This document shows positions 20,201-33,800 of a DNA stretch of 64,000 nucleotides, in pieces. Origin of the DNA: Amanita rubescens. Taxonomy: Eukaryota > Basidiomycota > Agaricomycetes > Agaricales > Amanitaceae. Numbering within the stretch: position 1 is the stretch's first letter; each line of letters starts with the position of its first letter. The notes beneath the pieces are model-generated. The model worked only from the letters and a program-made list of their open reading frames with translations. It was not told the origin of the DNA and did not search any database. The DNA lies in NCBI GenBank assembly GCA_015039365.1, contig WION01000010.1, positions 558,001-622,000 on the forward strand, in the 5' to 3' direction. The position numbers were made by a program, and so were the translations under genes.

Positions 20201-23200
20201 GTTGAGCTTATGCTTCCACCTAGTCCGCATAGCGCGAATCCAACCAGGATAATCAGAAGCAGGATCTGGTGTGATAGAATCGTCAGCGTCACACTCGGGT
20301 TGTGAGTCTTTCACCGTCGACTGAGATACCACACTAGCCCTAGAGTATGCCTGAACTCTAAAGCCACCATCCTCTATATCAATAGGTTGCGTTTCCTGCT
20401 CAAGGATGCTCTTGCTGGAACGCGTGAAAAAATCAGTGACTTTATTCTGCTTGAACTTGTCCACTTGTCCAACAATGCGTCGTTGCAACCAGTCGGGATG
20501 TTCAATCCGTGGTACAGGATTTGGAACCTTCTGCATAGCAGCGGGAATTGTAATCAGCTTTTGGATGACTGATCCCAAACGCTCTTTGTAATATTCCCAA
20601 TCCAAAATGGAACGCAAGTCAAAATTAGTAAGACCATTGTCCTTTAGCCATTTTCGGAGGTATGTGCGTTTGACGTTCTCTTCAGCGGCAAATATTGCAA
20701 CGGGAATTGCGCGCTCCGTGACGGGGGCACCTGAGGGACGAGCAGAAATGATGAATTTGCAGGCCAATCCCTTGTCCTTGACCATTTGATCACCCAAGAA
20801 CTCCGCCAAGCGTTTAGCCGTGCTTATAGAAGTTGACTTCTGTCCTGCATATTCAGACAGAGTTCTAGACATACTTCTGTTTTCGGCGATGAGATCGACA
20901 AGTTCTTCGTCTTCTAGGTGTTTCGCTTTTGTGTCAATGACATCTAGCCACTGGTTTGCGACTTGTGCGACAGCCTCGTAACATTCCTGTGTGGTGGATC
21001 CCAGTAAGAACTTTTCAAACAGCTGAGATTGGAATGTTTTGATAAGCTGTAGCTCTCCGCGGCGCTTGACTTCGAACCCTTTGAGTTCCGCAAGGGAGCC
21101 ATCGTCATTGAAAACTGCATATCGTTTTTTCAACAGCTTATCCTCTTCCTTTGAAGAGGGGAGGATCATCGCCTTGTATGGGCCGTCAAGTTCAAAGAAA
21201 ATTGAATTTTCGCTATGTACGGCGTAATCACCCGTTTCCGGGTTGAAATCGTGATATTGGTGATTAGTGAATTTTGCATGGACCAAATGATTGAGCATCG
21301 TGCAGGGATAGGAGAATGCGATTGCTTTTCCGTTCTTGAGCTTCAGTTTGAAGTTTTCGGGAAACACGCCCGGAAGCATGCACCAGATACCGTCAGTGTC
21401 CAACTCCAACGGACGACCAATTTGCTCCACGAGAGCGCGAGCCATCTGAATGATAGTCGCTCCAGTTAAGCACGTAATACCAGCCATCTCCATCGAATGC
21501 CAGCGGGCACCTTTTCGCATCACGTATCCATAAAATGAATTAAGGATACATTTATGGGCAAGTTGCAATGAATCATATAATACGATCATTTTCTTTGCCT
21601 CGTCAACTTCTGCAATCGACTTGTTTTGCTGTAAAGCTGTGTCGAGATTCCTTTTCCAAGTCTTGAGCAGGCCCTTGTACTCATATCGTCTGTCTCTGAA
21701 CCGACGAACTGTGTCAACATAGAATGGATTTTCTTTTTGGCATACAATAGCCTCGCGAGTTTCTACTTTGGTGTCCTTGATCTTCTTATAGACTTTTTTC
21801 GAGTAATCGCTCAAACGTTTATGCAACATTGCAGTTTGTTCCGCTTCCGCAAGTTCGTGGAATCGCCTTTCAGCCCCCCCAGCACGTTTCGCTGGGAAGC
21901 TTTCTTGGTTCAGAGCGAACTTGATCATGTTGAATTCATCTCTCTGCGCTGGGAAGAACTCCCCCCGCCAAGCCCAGTTGAGACGCCTATCGCATTGCTT
22001 TCCTGGTCGATTGTAGTCGCAAATGGCACAGACCGATTCGTCAACCATAGAATCAGGTTGTAGGCGATTGGATAACATAATATTCGGATACATAGCCGCC
22101 ACGTCTAAGTGATAAATGAGAGGTTTGTCGAAGCGTCTGGGATTATCGCGTAAAATCTCAAGTGCTTGACAAATAGATGCTTTGACTTCTTCGTAGTTTG
22201 TCACGTCATCAAGGGAGGCCTTGGATTCCTCGACGATGCAGAACATCAATGCAGCATCAAGCTCGTCTATCAACTACTAGAGTTCAGGAGACGGTGGCTG
22301 AAGAAGTGTAATTATCATGTACCTTTTGCGCTGCAGAGGGTACAATTTTGAACTCGGCGGGAATGTCACTTCGGAATACTCCCGCTTCCAGAGCCTCCAC
22401 ATGGCCACCGACGTAAGTTTCAGAAGCCAGGAGATGACCTTCATACATTTTTCCGTGAGACTCTTCATGCTTGTTGGGCATGATGATCCTCGCTCGATAA
22501 GCTTCGACCTGAGAGGCATTTATGAAAGCCAAGTAACTTTAACGAAGGAACGTACCATGAGCAGAGTCTCACAAAGCGTTCCACTACCTTTCCGCAACAC
22601 TTCATCTGGATTCAGAGGAATGATGTTGCATAAAGAGAATATGAAAGGATGCACATATTTCATGTAAAGGTAATATGTGGCAACTGCATCTGAGACGGAG
22701 TACTGAGCCAGGGTCTGAGGTTGCTCTGAAGCGTACCTAGATCCTGTTAGTCTGTTATATACGGTTACCGGGATATTACTTACGCAGTCATTAGTTCTGG
22801 ATCGAGCTCAATGGGATGGTAGCCCAACTTAGCGGTCGTAACTGCTTTGAGACCCTGACTTCCTTGAGGAAGATAGGAATCCCTCTTCACCCAGCGAAAA
22901 CAGTCCATGTGGACGCAAGTGCGGCTTTTGTATTCATCATCAGAATCCTTTGCAAAGCCTGTTTCTAGGAACATGTCGATGCCATTGCTTTTTGCTCTGG
23001 CGTCAAGGAATGGAAAGTCGAAAAAGTCTCCGTTGAACGTCGCGATCACAGTTGGTTTCACGTCTTGTATATGTGAGAAAAAACGGGAGATAGTAGCAGC
23101 CTATGCAATGTAATTCGTAAAAAATCCCATTATGCAAGTGATTCATACCTCGTTTGGTTCATTAAAGATAGTGAATGGACCTTCATACCCTTCCTTTGGC

Positions 23201-24383
23201 GTGTATTCAAAGTCATCAATGTCTTCGCCGACGATTTCTCGGTTCGTAATCAAGTAGCCTTGACCATCGACCATGTAGGAGATCATCATAACTTGGTCAG
23301 TATTTTGATCAGGAAACTTGAGAGGAGCTTTGGTCGTTTCAATATCGAAGGCCATGACCACTGGGTCGGCACGTTTGACACGTTCAGCCATATGAGAAAA
23401 CGAAGGCTGGCCCGCGTTGAATGTGACATTGTACCACAAACCCACACGGACGTTATTATCAATGGCGACACGGAGATAATATGGGACGTCGAACTCCCTG
23501 GCATCAATGATACATTCTCGAGGATCTTTGTCCTTCGAAGCGCCGATTGGCTTCATCCTGTCGGTCATTCCATTCCAAGCATCGTCTTCTATTTCAATGT
23601 CGATATTTGGCCCGTCATTCCCAGACGCGGCGTGAAGGACCTCTGCGTAGGTATCCACAGCGTCACGCTTTGCGCCATTAGCCAACGCTAATGGCATAAC
23701 GTCTCGCCTGACAGTCAAAAGATCAGAAATATTTCTGAAGCAAAGCTGGAGATAGAGTCTCCGATGTCCCATAAGATGGTTTGGCAGTTTCAGGTCTTCC
23801 TTGTACTGGCGAACAATTCGAATTATCATGCCTTCGTAAGTCTTTTTTAGCCACTCTTCAACCACGTTCTCTGTCCCAGACTGCATCCTTCAGTAGGTTG
23901 AGATGCGGGTGTCGTGCACTACTCACCTTGCAGGCGATTAGAAAGTACGGTTCGTACAGAAACGTGCATTTGAACATTCCGCCATCATCTTGTATAAAGT
24001 AATAATCAACAGCGGCTCTCCCAGAAGGCCAATCTGGGTCTTTGACCAATGTCTTTGAAATGCATGAGCACTGACGCGTAATTTACTAGCAGAGATCATA
24101 CTGTATGCATGTTAATCAGCCATCCTTCTCTTGGTTCCCCTTCCAGTATCTTTGCAAAGCCCAACTTCTCGTCGATCTCGTCACTGAGGTTTGCACGCTC
24201 AAAGCGCTCAGCAAGTTGTGTACCATCATCTTCGCGTACGGGTGCTGGATCGCCTGGAGTTTTTGCAGCGCCACGTCCGCGGCCGCGGCCGCCTCTCCAG
24301 AAGCCTCCGCGGGAGGAACCTCTAGAAGTTCCCCTTCCTCTGTTCCGCGCTGTGAGCCCAAAGGAACCCCTACCTCTGCCCAT
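17280..24383 (-). CDS. POL2: DNA polymerase epsilon catalytic subunit
   Basis: The leading-strand replicative polymerase with 3'-5' proofreading. Visible motifs: Exo I 'FDIETT' (~residue 314), Exo II '[11 protein letters not shown]', polymerase A 'LDVAAMYPN' (~664), the Cys cluster '[13 protein letters not shown]' (Fe-S site of the catalytic core), B '[14 protein letters not shown]', C 'LDTDGIW' (~900), and the inactive C-terminal half ending in two zinc-type modules ('CRHCD'...'CSNC' ~2112; 'CSKC'...'CIC' ~2174). The N-terminus is Arg/Gly-rich. Exons are 24383-24102, 24052-23927, 23880-23149, 23100-22784, 22736-22556, 22508-22323, 22273-19814, 19754-17364 and 17312-17280. They total 2236 codons (2235 aa), normal length with an intact frame. 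The intron 19755-19813 restores '[11 protein letters not shown]'; a shorter alternative there does not fit the family. The last exon encodes only 10 residues. Confidence 0.96.
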
Positions 24384-24590
24384 TGCTGGCTTGTGACAGG
24401 ACGCGTCTGTCACACAAGGGTCCACTTTGTTTGTCGGTGTTGTGCTATTGCGGGAACATTTTGTCATTCGCCGTTGTATACGTTGCCGGGTTCCACCACA
24501 AGTCCTGTGGGCCTCATTGCCGACAACTCGGGCGTTGAAGACACCCTGCTAAGCATACCTTTGCTCATATATCTCATACATTAGTCCCTA
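24384..24590. promoter_or_regulatory. Divergent promoter POL2 / SPF1
   Basis: 207 bp separate the start codons of POL2 (minus) and SPF1 (plus). No recognised box is obvious, apart from pyrimidine-rich stretches near the SPF1 start. Confidence 0.5.
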
Positions 24591-27500
24591 ATGTGAGTTT
24601 TTTGTTTTGTCTTGTCTCGCAAAACACATCTTATGTCCGGTCATCAGGGTTCTTGTTTCCGTAGAGTCTTCAGAAATAGCGAGGGCAAGCCTTCATAGGT
24701 CCATACCCTGGCATTGGCACCTATACGGAATCCCATTCCTAGCACTGTACCCGGTTCTCGCATATGCATACTTCGTCAAATACGACACTTGGTTGGTCAG
24801 CGAGGAATGGACATTTCTTGCCTGTGTAACACTTGGAGCCGGGCATGCTCTGAGTTTTCTCGTGACGAGATGGAGCACAGGTGCACGAGCATGGATTACA
24901 ACCCGAAAAGTAAGCCAAATGTTTTCTCATTCCTGCTTGCCATAAACTTCGGTTAGGCACATTCATTAGAAGATGCAAATTGTGTCTGCATCATTCCCCA
25001 TTCCCACCGCGGTCAAGGCGAAATCGTACCACTGGAGAAAAAACCCGTCAAACAATCAATACAATATACCTTTAACTATCAACGTGACACGTACACAGTT
25101 TCAAAATTCTCGCCCATCACTTTTTCTCGATTACCCTACCCGTCTGCTAGTCAACCTCAGTTGCAAGAGTTCGTACAGCCTAAAGGCCTCGAAAGCGACG
25201 GACTATCCTCGTTGTCAGCCTTGTATGGCTGGAATGACTTCGATATTCCCATCCCATCCTTTTCCGAATTATTCGGCGAACATGCGACAGCACCGTTCTT
25301 TGTTTTCCAGGTCTTCTGCGTCACGTTATGGTGCATGGACGAGTATTGGTATTACAGTATTTTCACGTTATTCATGCTAATCGTATTCGAGTGCACTGTC
25401 GTTTGGCAGGTAGGTGTTGAAAGTATCAGTAACAACTAAGAACTGACGATCATGCGTAGCGAGTGAGGACTCTAACGGAATTCCGCACGATGTCAATTAC
25501 CCCTTTCCCCATACATTGTTATCGTGATTCCAAGTGGGTAGAGATACAGACAGACAAGCTATTACCTGGTGATGTTGTTTCTATCGGTAAGTGTCAGTCC
25601 CACCGCTTTATGAACGTGTAACTTAATGGGAGGACAGTGCGACAGCAGAGCGAAACCATAGTTCCTGCCGATATTTTGCTAGTCCATGGAACATGTATCG
25701 TCAACGAGGCTATGCTTTCTGGAGAGTCCACACCTCTGTTGAAGGAATCCATTCTGCTGCTAGATCCCAGGGAGCGCTTTAACATCGACGGTGCTCACAA
25801 AAACTATGTCCTCTTTGGCGGAACAAAGATTCTCCAAGCCAGCACCTCTGGTGAGCTTAAATCGCCCATCAACACTCCCGACGGAGGTTGTCTTGGTGTT
25901 GTCATGAGAACTGGATTCGGCACGGCTCAAGGCCAGTTGGTGCGCACAATGATATTTTCAACAGAGCGGGTGACTGCAAATAACCTGGAGTCATTCCTCT
26001 TCATCGGATTCCTCCTTATATTTGCTATTGCGGCAAGTTGGTACGTTTGGGTGAAAGGTAATCGATTCACTTTAGACGTTGAAATTGTACCTGATCAGTT
26101 CATAGGCGTTGAACGTGATCTGAAAAAGTCCAAATTACTTTTGGATTGTATTCTTATCATAACAAGTGTTGTTCCCCCCGAGCTGCCCATGGAGCTATCG
26201 CTCGCGGTCAATGCATCTTTAGTGGCATTATCCAAGTTTGGTACGGTAATCTCATTTTTTTGGAATGAATAAAATCTCATTCTATATTAGCAATATTCTG
26301 TACGGAACCATTTCGAATCCCATATGCTGGTCGAATAGACGTTTGCTGTTTTGACAAAACCGGGACCATCACTGCAGAAAACCTTGTCTTGGAGGGCATT
26401 GTCGGGGTGTAGTATGTTCTTTTTCTCTGCTTATTTACCGATGCTAATCACCGATCCAAGCCCTGACGACCACAAAAAACTCGTGGACGTTACAGAAACA
26501 TCGCGAGAGACAACGTTATGCCTCGCAGCCGCACATGCATTAGTCAAGCTTGACGATGGTACGGTTGTGGGAGACCCTATGGAAAAAACAACATTAGACG
26601 CTATGGCATGGTCAATAGGGAAAGGTACATATCTCGACTATTATATGAGGCTTGCTAACACCTCTCAGGGGATACCATCAGTCCATCCGAAAATGCTGGT
26701 CGCCACCGAATTCAGGTCACGATCCGACGGCGTTTCCAATTTTCGTCAGCACTCAAGCGTATGTCGACCATTTCAACGACATCAGCAGGCAAAACCCTTG
26801 TTGCCGTCAAGGGTGCACCGGAAACGATCAAGAATATGTTAGGAAAAATCCCCGAATTCTACGATGAGACATATAAGTGGTACACACGCAAAGGCAGCCG
26901 AGTTCTCGCATTGGGAGTAAAAGAAATGGAACTAATGTCTGGCGAAAAGGTGGGTCCTATTTCACTGACCTATGAGCATGAACTTATCTAAGGATTCACT
27001 AGATCAATAAACTGCCCAGGGAGAAAGTTGAGAGTTTTCTCACCTTTGCGGGATTCCTTGTCTTCCACTGTCCACTCAAACCCGACGCCGTTGAAGCCCT
27101 AACGATGCTTGCCGATTCTTCTCATAGGGTAAGCTATAATCTTCTTTGTATTCTAGCTTGTTATTAAGGATCAAAAGTGCATCATGATCACGGGCGATAA
27201 CCCACTGACCGCTGTACATGTCGCTCGCGACGTTGAAATAGTTGACAGGGAAGTTCTGATTTTGGATCTCAAAGAATATCCTCGCAACGAAGCAGGTTGG
27301 TCTATCCAGCTACTCACCCAATCTCTAGTTGATTTACTACCAGATCTCACATGGCGGACTGTGGATGAAAAAACAATTATTCCTGTTGATCCCGCTTTGC
27401 CGCTTGATGAAGTCCTCTTCGACAAGTATGACATCTGCGTCACAGGCGCTGCACTGAAGCAATTTCAGTCACGTCCAAGCTGGAATCTCCTTGTGCAAAA

Positions 27501-29104
27501 CACCTGGGTTTATGCGCGTGTTTCTCCTCTCCAAAAGGAACTGATCCTTACGACCCTCAAATCGCTCGGTTATGCGACACTTATGGCAGGAGATGGCACA
27601 AATGACGTTGGCGCTTTGAAGCAAGCTCATGTTGGTGTTGCATTATTGGATGGGACCCCGGAAGATTTGCAGAAAATTGCAGAACGCCAGAAGTTGGAAA
27701 GAGTCAAGAAGGTTTACGAAAGTCAGTTGAAGATATCCGCAAAATTCAACCAACCTCCACCACCTGTTCCTCCGGCTATTGCACATTTACTACCAAACGC
27801 TGTTGAAGCTCAACAGCAAGCTGCCGCTAATTTACAAGCCGCTAGACAAAGGAATCCTATGGAAAGAGTGAATGTTCACGTTTTGTAGATGAAACTGCTG
27901 ACCTAACCAACGGCCATCGTAGTTTGACCTTGCTGCCATTACGGACAAATTAGCCGAGATGGAAGGCGAAGATGAAGTCCCCAAGATAAAACTTGGAGAT
28001 GCGTCATGTGCTGCCCCCTTCACCTCCAAGCTGTCCCACGTCTCTGCTAGTGAGCTTCTCCATTTTACACCTTATGTCACAGTTCATTTAGAGTAAAATT
28101 TTAGTCACTCATATTATCCGACAAGGACGTTGCACGCTCGTAGCGACCATCCAGATGTACAAAATCCTTGCCCTTAACTGCCTGATTACAGCCTGGAGTC
28201 TGAGCGTGCAATACCTGGACGGAATCAAGTTCGGCGACTACCAGGTGACGATTACTGGAATGTTGATGTCCGTATGTTTCCTGTGTATTTCCCGTGCCAA
28301 AGTAGGTGTCCGTTGTGTGTTCACCAGAGATCCCTCTAACTATGTTAATGTAGCCGGTAGAGAAACTTTCCAAAGAACGTCCTCTCAGTAATATCTTCAA
28401 CTTCTATGTTTTGCTGTCGGTTCTGCTCCAATTTGCCTTGCATATCGTGTCAATGATATACATCACCAACCTGTCTTACGGATATGAAGAGTAAGAGCAT
28501 TATAGCGATGTACTGACTGGGATTGACAGTCATGTAGGCGAGGTCCCATTGATTTGGAGGCCAAGTTCGAGCCAAATCTCCTAAACACTGCTATTTACCT
28601 TCTCGGTCTATCTCAACAGGTTTCCACATTCGCTATCAATTTCCAGGTTTGTACTGTAGATTTCTCCACGTATGCTATCGTTAATCGATCAAATAGGGTC
28701 GACCATTTCGCGAAGGGATTCGCGAGAATTCAGCATTGTGGTGGGGTCTAGTTGGTGCAAGTGCAGTAGCCTTCTCAGGATCTACGGACTTCATGCCGGA
28801 ACTGAACCGATGGCTTCAAATTGTGGAGATGGAATACTCTGTGCGTAATTTTTTTTCTATTCGATGTCAAGTCTTGTATTAAAGGAGACCGGATTAGTTC
28901 AAAGTCAGATTGACTGCTGTTATGATACTTGATTTCGTTGGATGCTGGGTTTTCGAGATTGTGTGCAAATATTTGTTTGCGAACCTAGAACCAAAAGCTA
29001 TGATAACCAAAGGTCGGGAAAGAAGAGAGGCTAGGAGGAAGTTACAGGAACAGCAAAAGCAAAAGCAACAAGCGGATGCTGTCACTGAGAAAAAGATGCA
29101 ATGA
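24591..29104 (+). CDS. SPF1: P5A-type ATPase, ER transmembrane-helix dislocase / ion homeostasis
   Basis: A P-type ATPase of the ER membrane that removes mistargeted tail-anchored and signal-anchored proteins and affects ER Mn2+/Ca2+ balance (family knowledge). Motifs: '[11 protein letters not shown]' (actuator), 'PPELPMELS' (P5A M4 signature), phosphorylation site 'DKTGTIT' at Asp ~504, '[11 protein letters not shown]' (nucleotide domain), '[10 protein letters not shown]' and '[20 protein letters not shown]'. Several hydrophobic segments lie at both ends, with a Lys/Gln-rich cytosolic tail. Sixteen exons: 24591-24592, 24648-24909, 24957-25409, 25460-25586, 25638-26240, 26291-26408, 26461-26624, 26669-26949, 27003-27128, 27178-27867, 27923-28049, 28105-28301, 28354-28490, 28538-28646, 28697-28840, 28898-29104. 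They sum to exactly 1249 codons. The start codon is split AT|G by a GTGAGT intron. Confidence 0.95.
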
Positions 29105-29271
29105 CGTTTTTTTTACGTACTGTAGGAATTATCTATGAGCCACTAATACTAATAGACGTCCATCGCATATCCTCTTGTTACAGGGCGTGCCTATTCAAGT
29201 GATATATGTATCCCAATAATGGTGAAAACGGATCCAACATATGCAGACACAGCTATATCATCGACGACTGT

Positions 29272-30752
29272 CTATGACTCACCGGCACCGTCGACCAGTA
29301 CACTTTCCATGATACCTTCTTGATAATCTTTTCTAAGTCCATCAATAAAAACTTCTAGTGCGTCACCTTCGAGAACGGATGTAAGATTCATTATGGTACG
29401 ACCTATGCGATGGTCAGTGACACGATCCTTCAAAATGGGTAAATTAGCTATCATTCCGTATGTCCACAATTAAATATACCTGAGGATAATTGTATGTTCT
29501 TATCTTCTCGCTTCTGTCGGCTGTGCGAACAAGGTTATTCCGCGTGGCGCGACGCTCTTCCATTTCGCGCAGTAACTTTTGATCAAGAAGCCGAGCGCGA
29601 AGAACCTGAAACGCGCGCCGCCTGTTCTATCACAGGGTACATTAGCCATGGCTTCCCTGATGTTGCTCACAAAGTCACCTGGTGCTGGCTACGTTCGTCT
29701 TGCATAGAAACAGTGATACCACTAGGAATGTGGGTCAAACGGACGGCAGATTCTGTTTTGTTGACGTGCTATATGGCGGATGAATATCAAAACCGTCTAG
29801 TTAAATCTAACAGACTTACCTGTCCGCCTGCACCGCGAGCGCGCATCACCTCGACCTTGACGTCTTCCATTGAAAATAAATCGTCCTCGCCATTAGATTC
29901 GGACTCTTCAACAAGGGGTAAAACCTGTGATCATCAGACTTGCCGAGTCTAACAGATCGAAAGACCTACGATGACAGCAGCTGTGCTTGTGTGCACCCTT
30001 CCCTGAGATTCTGTGGCCGGTACTCTCTGCACTCTGTGCACGCCACTCTCCCATCTAAGAGTGTCATAAGCACCTTCGCCTTTAAATTCCACCACAGCGT
30101 CTTTCACGCCCCCTCCGTCCGTGTCGCTCTTGGAAACCATCACGGCCTTCCAACGCTTGTCGTTGGCCAATCGCAAGTACATTCTCAACAGGTCGGAAAG
30201 AAAAAGACTAGATTCTGATCCACCAACACCCGACTTGAGCTCCATGAGTGCAGACATGTGTTTTGTGGCAGACGGTGGAACGAGTAGGGATGGAAAGGTG
30301 CTGCTCAGCATATCTGACAGAGCATGAGAGACAGTCTTGTACTCGTCTTCCGCAAGGGCACGCATGGAAGGGTCAGGATCATCAAGGAGGGCAGTTGTAT
30401 CTGCGAGTAACTACTATGGAGCAAAGTCAGTTACTGTAGGTGGCATTACGGTGAACGGACCTGGCGAGAGAGGCTCCACTGGTTCCAGGCATTCTGCAAA
30501 GGCTCAGTCTCTTTGAGTTGTTTGAGACGCTTGATGTCGTCTGGGGAGCTCATTTCAGGTGTGAGCTGTCGACTTGTTAGAATGACTCGGGAAGATTAAG
30601 GTATGAGATTATACCTGAGATTGAAGAGAAGCGCGTTCTTTGATTTTCTTATGGATGACGCGTAAGATTCTGGCATTTTCGTTTTCCAACTGGTGTAAAG
30701 AGGGAGGAGCCGTGGCGTAGCGCCGTACTAAGCGTTTGAGTAGTGGCATCAT
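29272..30752 (-). CDS. MRF1: Mitochondrial peptide chain release factor 1
   Basis: A class I release factor that recognises UAA/UAG on mitochondrial ribosomes and hydrolyses peptidyl-tRNA. The GGQ loop reads '[18 protein letters not shown]', rebuilt across an intron just after GGQ; upstream is 'VGGSESSLF' and '[20 protein letters not shown]'. The N-terminus ('[14 protein letters not shown]') is a typical basic mitochondrial presequence. Exons are 30752-30615, 30565-30461, 30410-29970, 29924-29820, 29768-29679, 29626-29480 and 29427-29272, giving 393 aa with an exact frame. A second in-frame ATG follows at 30749. The start lies only 71 bp from the divergent channel gene. Confidence 0.95.
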
Positions 30753-30823
30753 AAGGTCAACAACAAACACGCGGACTCGGACTAGTCCTCTGGCACGACC
30801 ACGACCACGACCACGACAAGATA
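30753..30823. promoter_or_regulatory. 71-bp divergent spacer MRF1 / CSC1-like channel
   Basis: The whole region between the two start codons is 71 bp, and includes four near-identical CACGAC hexamer steps (30794-30817). Both promoters must overlap here or extend into the neighbouring exon or intron. Confidence 0.55.
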
Positions 30824-33800
30824 ATGAACTTATTCTTCGAAGATGGAAATCACAATCTACCACCAGGTGCCCCACCTACTCGTACGTGTCCAGAATGCCA
30901 CCAGTCGTATCTCATTCTCCCTCAAGAGAAGTTCGAAGGCCCGTGGTTTACTACTCAACTCACAATCTCAGCAAGCATAGGAATCACGTCCTTTCTACTC
31001 TTCTCGTATTGCAGGACTCGATGGCCACTATCATTCGCCCCCCGAACGAAACTCAAAGGCACGCGATACCAGAAATCTATATCTAATGCTTCCCTTAACT
31101 TCCTTGACAAACAGGCTTTTCCCCTCACGAAGCACATTCCCATCAAGCATTTTTTGGTTGGTTGATGCCGACCATCAGAACTTCCGAATTCACCGTGCTG
31201 CAGATCGTCGGTTTAGATGCCGCAGTGGTAAGCTGATACAACTGCAATCGCTTTGGTCCTCATATTTTATCCAGTTATTAAACTTCTTCAAGATGTCATT
31301 TTACTTATTCTCCATGTGCTCCTTCTTTGCTGTTACTATTCTTATGCCTCTCAACTGGACGGTATGTCTCACGTGTCTTGGGTGCGATTTGCCGAATTAT
31401 TGATATCCTCCAGCACAACAAAAAACTCGAAGACGGCGATGACGATGACGATTGGCCACAGAATCTGACATCCTTCATCTTCGCAAATCCGGCTATTCTG
31501 AGTTCTACCTCACCGAATAAACCTGGGAATCGCACGGAACTCCCTGGAAAAGATTGGCTTGATCTCGTATCCGATGCTAACACTTACCTTGGGACGCATC
31601 TACTTTTCACCTATCTTTTCACCTTGCTCGCTCTCTACTTCCTTTACCAAAATTACCGCCGGTTCATTCGCACTCGCCAGCTCTTCTCTTTGGAGCTTGT
31701 CCACTCAGTTCCAGCTCGAACTATCCTTGTCGCTGATCTCCCCAATCACCTGCAAGGGGAGCGTCCGTTGGCGGAATACTTTGAAAATATGGGACTTGCT
31801 GTGGAAAGTGTCAACGTTTGCAGAGAAGTCGATAGCGTGAAAGAACTGCTGGATAAACGTACCGCTGCTCTGTTGGAACTAGAAGACGCTTGGGTGAAAT
31901 ATGTCGGTAATCCCAGCACCGTCGAGGAGTATAATCCCGAAGAAGCCTCGCTTGCTGCCCTTGACGCTGAAAGTGGATCAAACTTGATGCAGCAAGGACG
32001 ATTTGTCATTCCCCATCGTAAACGGCCAACTATGCGCCCTCGCTGGTTTAAGCCCAAGGTCGACGCTCTAGAATACCTCGAAACTCAATTCAGACTAGCT
32101 GATGAGCTAGTCAAGAAGAGACGTAAAATTGGAAGGTATAAGCCTACTCAGTCCGCTTTTGTGACTTTCGAGAAGATGTCCTACGCGCAAATTGCTGTTC
32201 AGGCCGCACACGCACCAGGTCCATCTCAATTGAATAGTCGACTCGCACCGGAACCGAGGGACATTGTATGGTCTAATATGTCCCTCTCAACCACGAACCT
32301 GCTCGTCAGAAACTTGTTCGTGCTATCCATCATGGGGCTGTTATTCTTCTTCTGGTTTTTCCCTATCACTGCTCTTGCAAGCTTGCTAAGTTACAAAGAG
32401 ATCAAAAAGGCGATGCCCTGGTTGGGTCAACTGATTGATGCTAATGACAGAGTCAGAGCTATCGTGCAGAATTCTCTACCTTCGATGGCTATGATTTTGC
32501 TCAACGCGCTACTTCCCTTCATACTAGAAGGTATCGTCCTACCGTAGTAGAGAAGGCGCTTTTCTTACCTCATTTCAAGCCCTTACCTACGTCCAAGGAT
32601 TCAAGGCGAGAAGTTGGGTTGAATATTCTTTGATGAAGAAGTACGCTCGATCTCTATTTCCCCCGCTTCCGTACTGAGCCTTTCAGATACTTCCTCTTCC
32701 TTATGATCAATGTGGTCTTCATTTTCCTTCTCGCAAGTACATACTGGCAGCTGGTTCGTGACCTTGCGAATTCCCCAGCCAAAGTTCCCGAGAAACTTGC
32801 AACCGCATTACAAGCAGGCCGAGCAAGGTTACAATTTGTATTCATGCAGGAAAACTCGGCTGACCAATTGGATAGACACTTCTTCCTATCATACGTGATT
32901 TTACAAGGTTGGCACTGTCGTTCTGCCAACGATCATATCTTACTCGGTAAATAGGGATAGGCATTACGCCTCTGCAACTTCTTAATCTCGGAGTTATAAT
33001 CCCTCGTGCATTCATGCGACTATTTTTCACCCGCACTCCCAGAGGTACCATCGAATTCATAAAATTATGATTCACTATCCTAAAATACAACTTTTTAGAT
33101 TTCGCCGAACTTAATGCACCACCGATGATAAACTATGGCGCGGTTTATCCACAAGCGATTCTCGTGTTTGTTATCACGCTCTTGTACAGCGTCATACAGC
33201 CCTTGATCTTAATCTTCGGTGCCATCTATTTCGGAGTTAGTTATATTGTATATAAATACAAACTTCTGTTTGGTGAGTGTCCACTCGCACTTTTTCAGCG
33301 CATCTCATCCCGCATGTAGTCTTTTACAAGCCTTACGAATCCCAAGGCCAAGCATGGCCCATAACGTTCATTAGATGCGTGTGGGGCATCGTCATCTTTC
33401 TTCTGCTCATGATTGGCATATTCACGCTACGAGAATCATTCATCCTCTCCTCTCTCCTCGTTCCTCTGCTCTTTGGTACGATCGTATGGACCTGGTATGT
33501 GGAGAAAGCATTCCAACCCTTGAGCAAATACGCTAGTTTGAGTTCCGTATGCGAAGTGGAACGGGGAACAGATATAGCCAAAGTGATGAGGCTTCAAGAA
33601 GGGCACCCCGTGACGTGGTCACAAAGGTCGGTCCATATTGTTTCAATAGGACGACGTATTAATTAAATTCTCCCATAGCCACTTGAACAGAAGACGATAC
33701 GCACAGAACGATGAAACCCTGTACGTTGCTCCAGAAGATGAACGAACAGATTATGTACGGCTCTCCTATCTGGCTCTAGTGACTATATATCTGACGTTTT

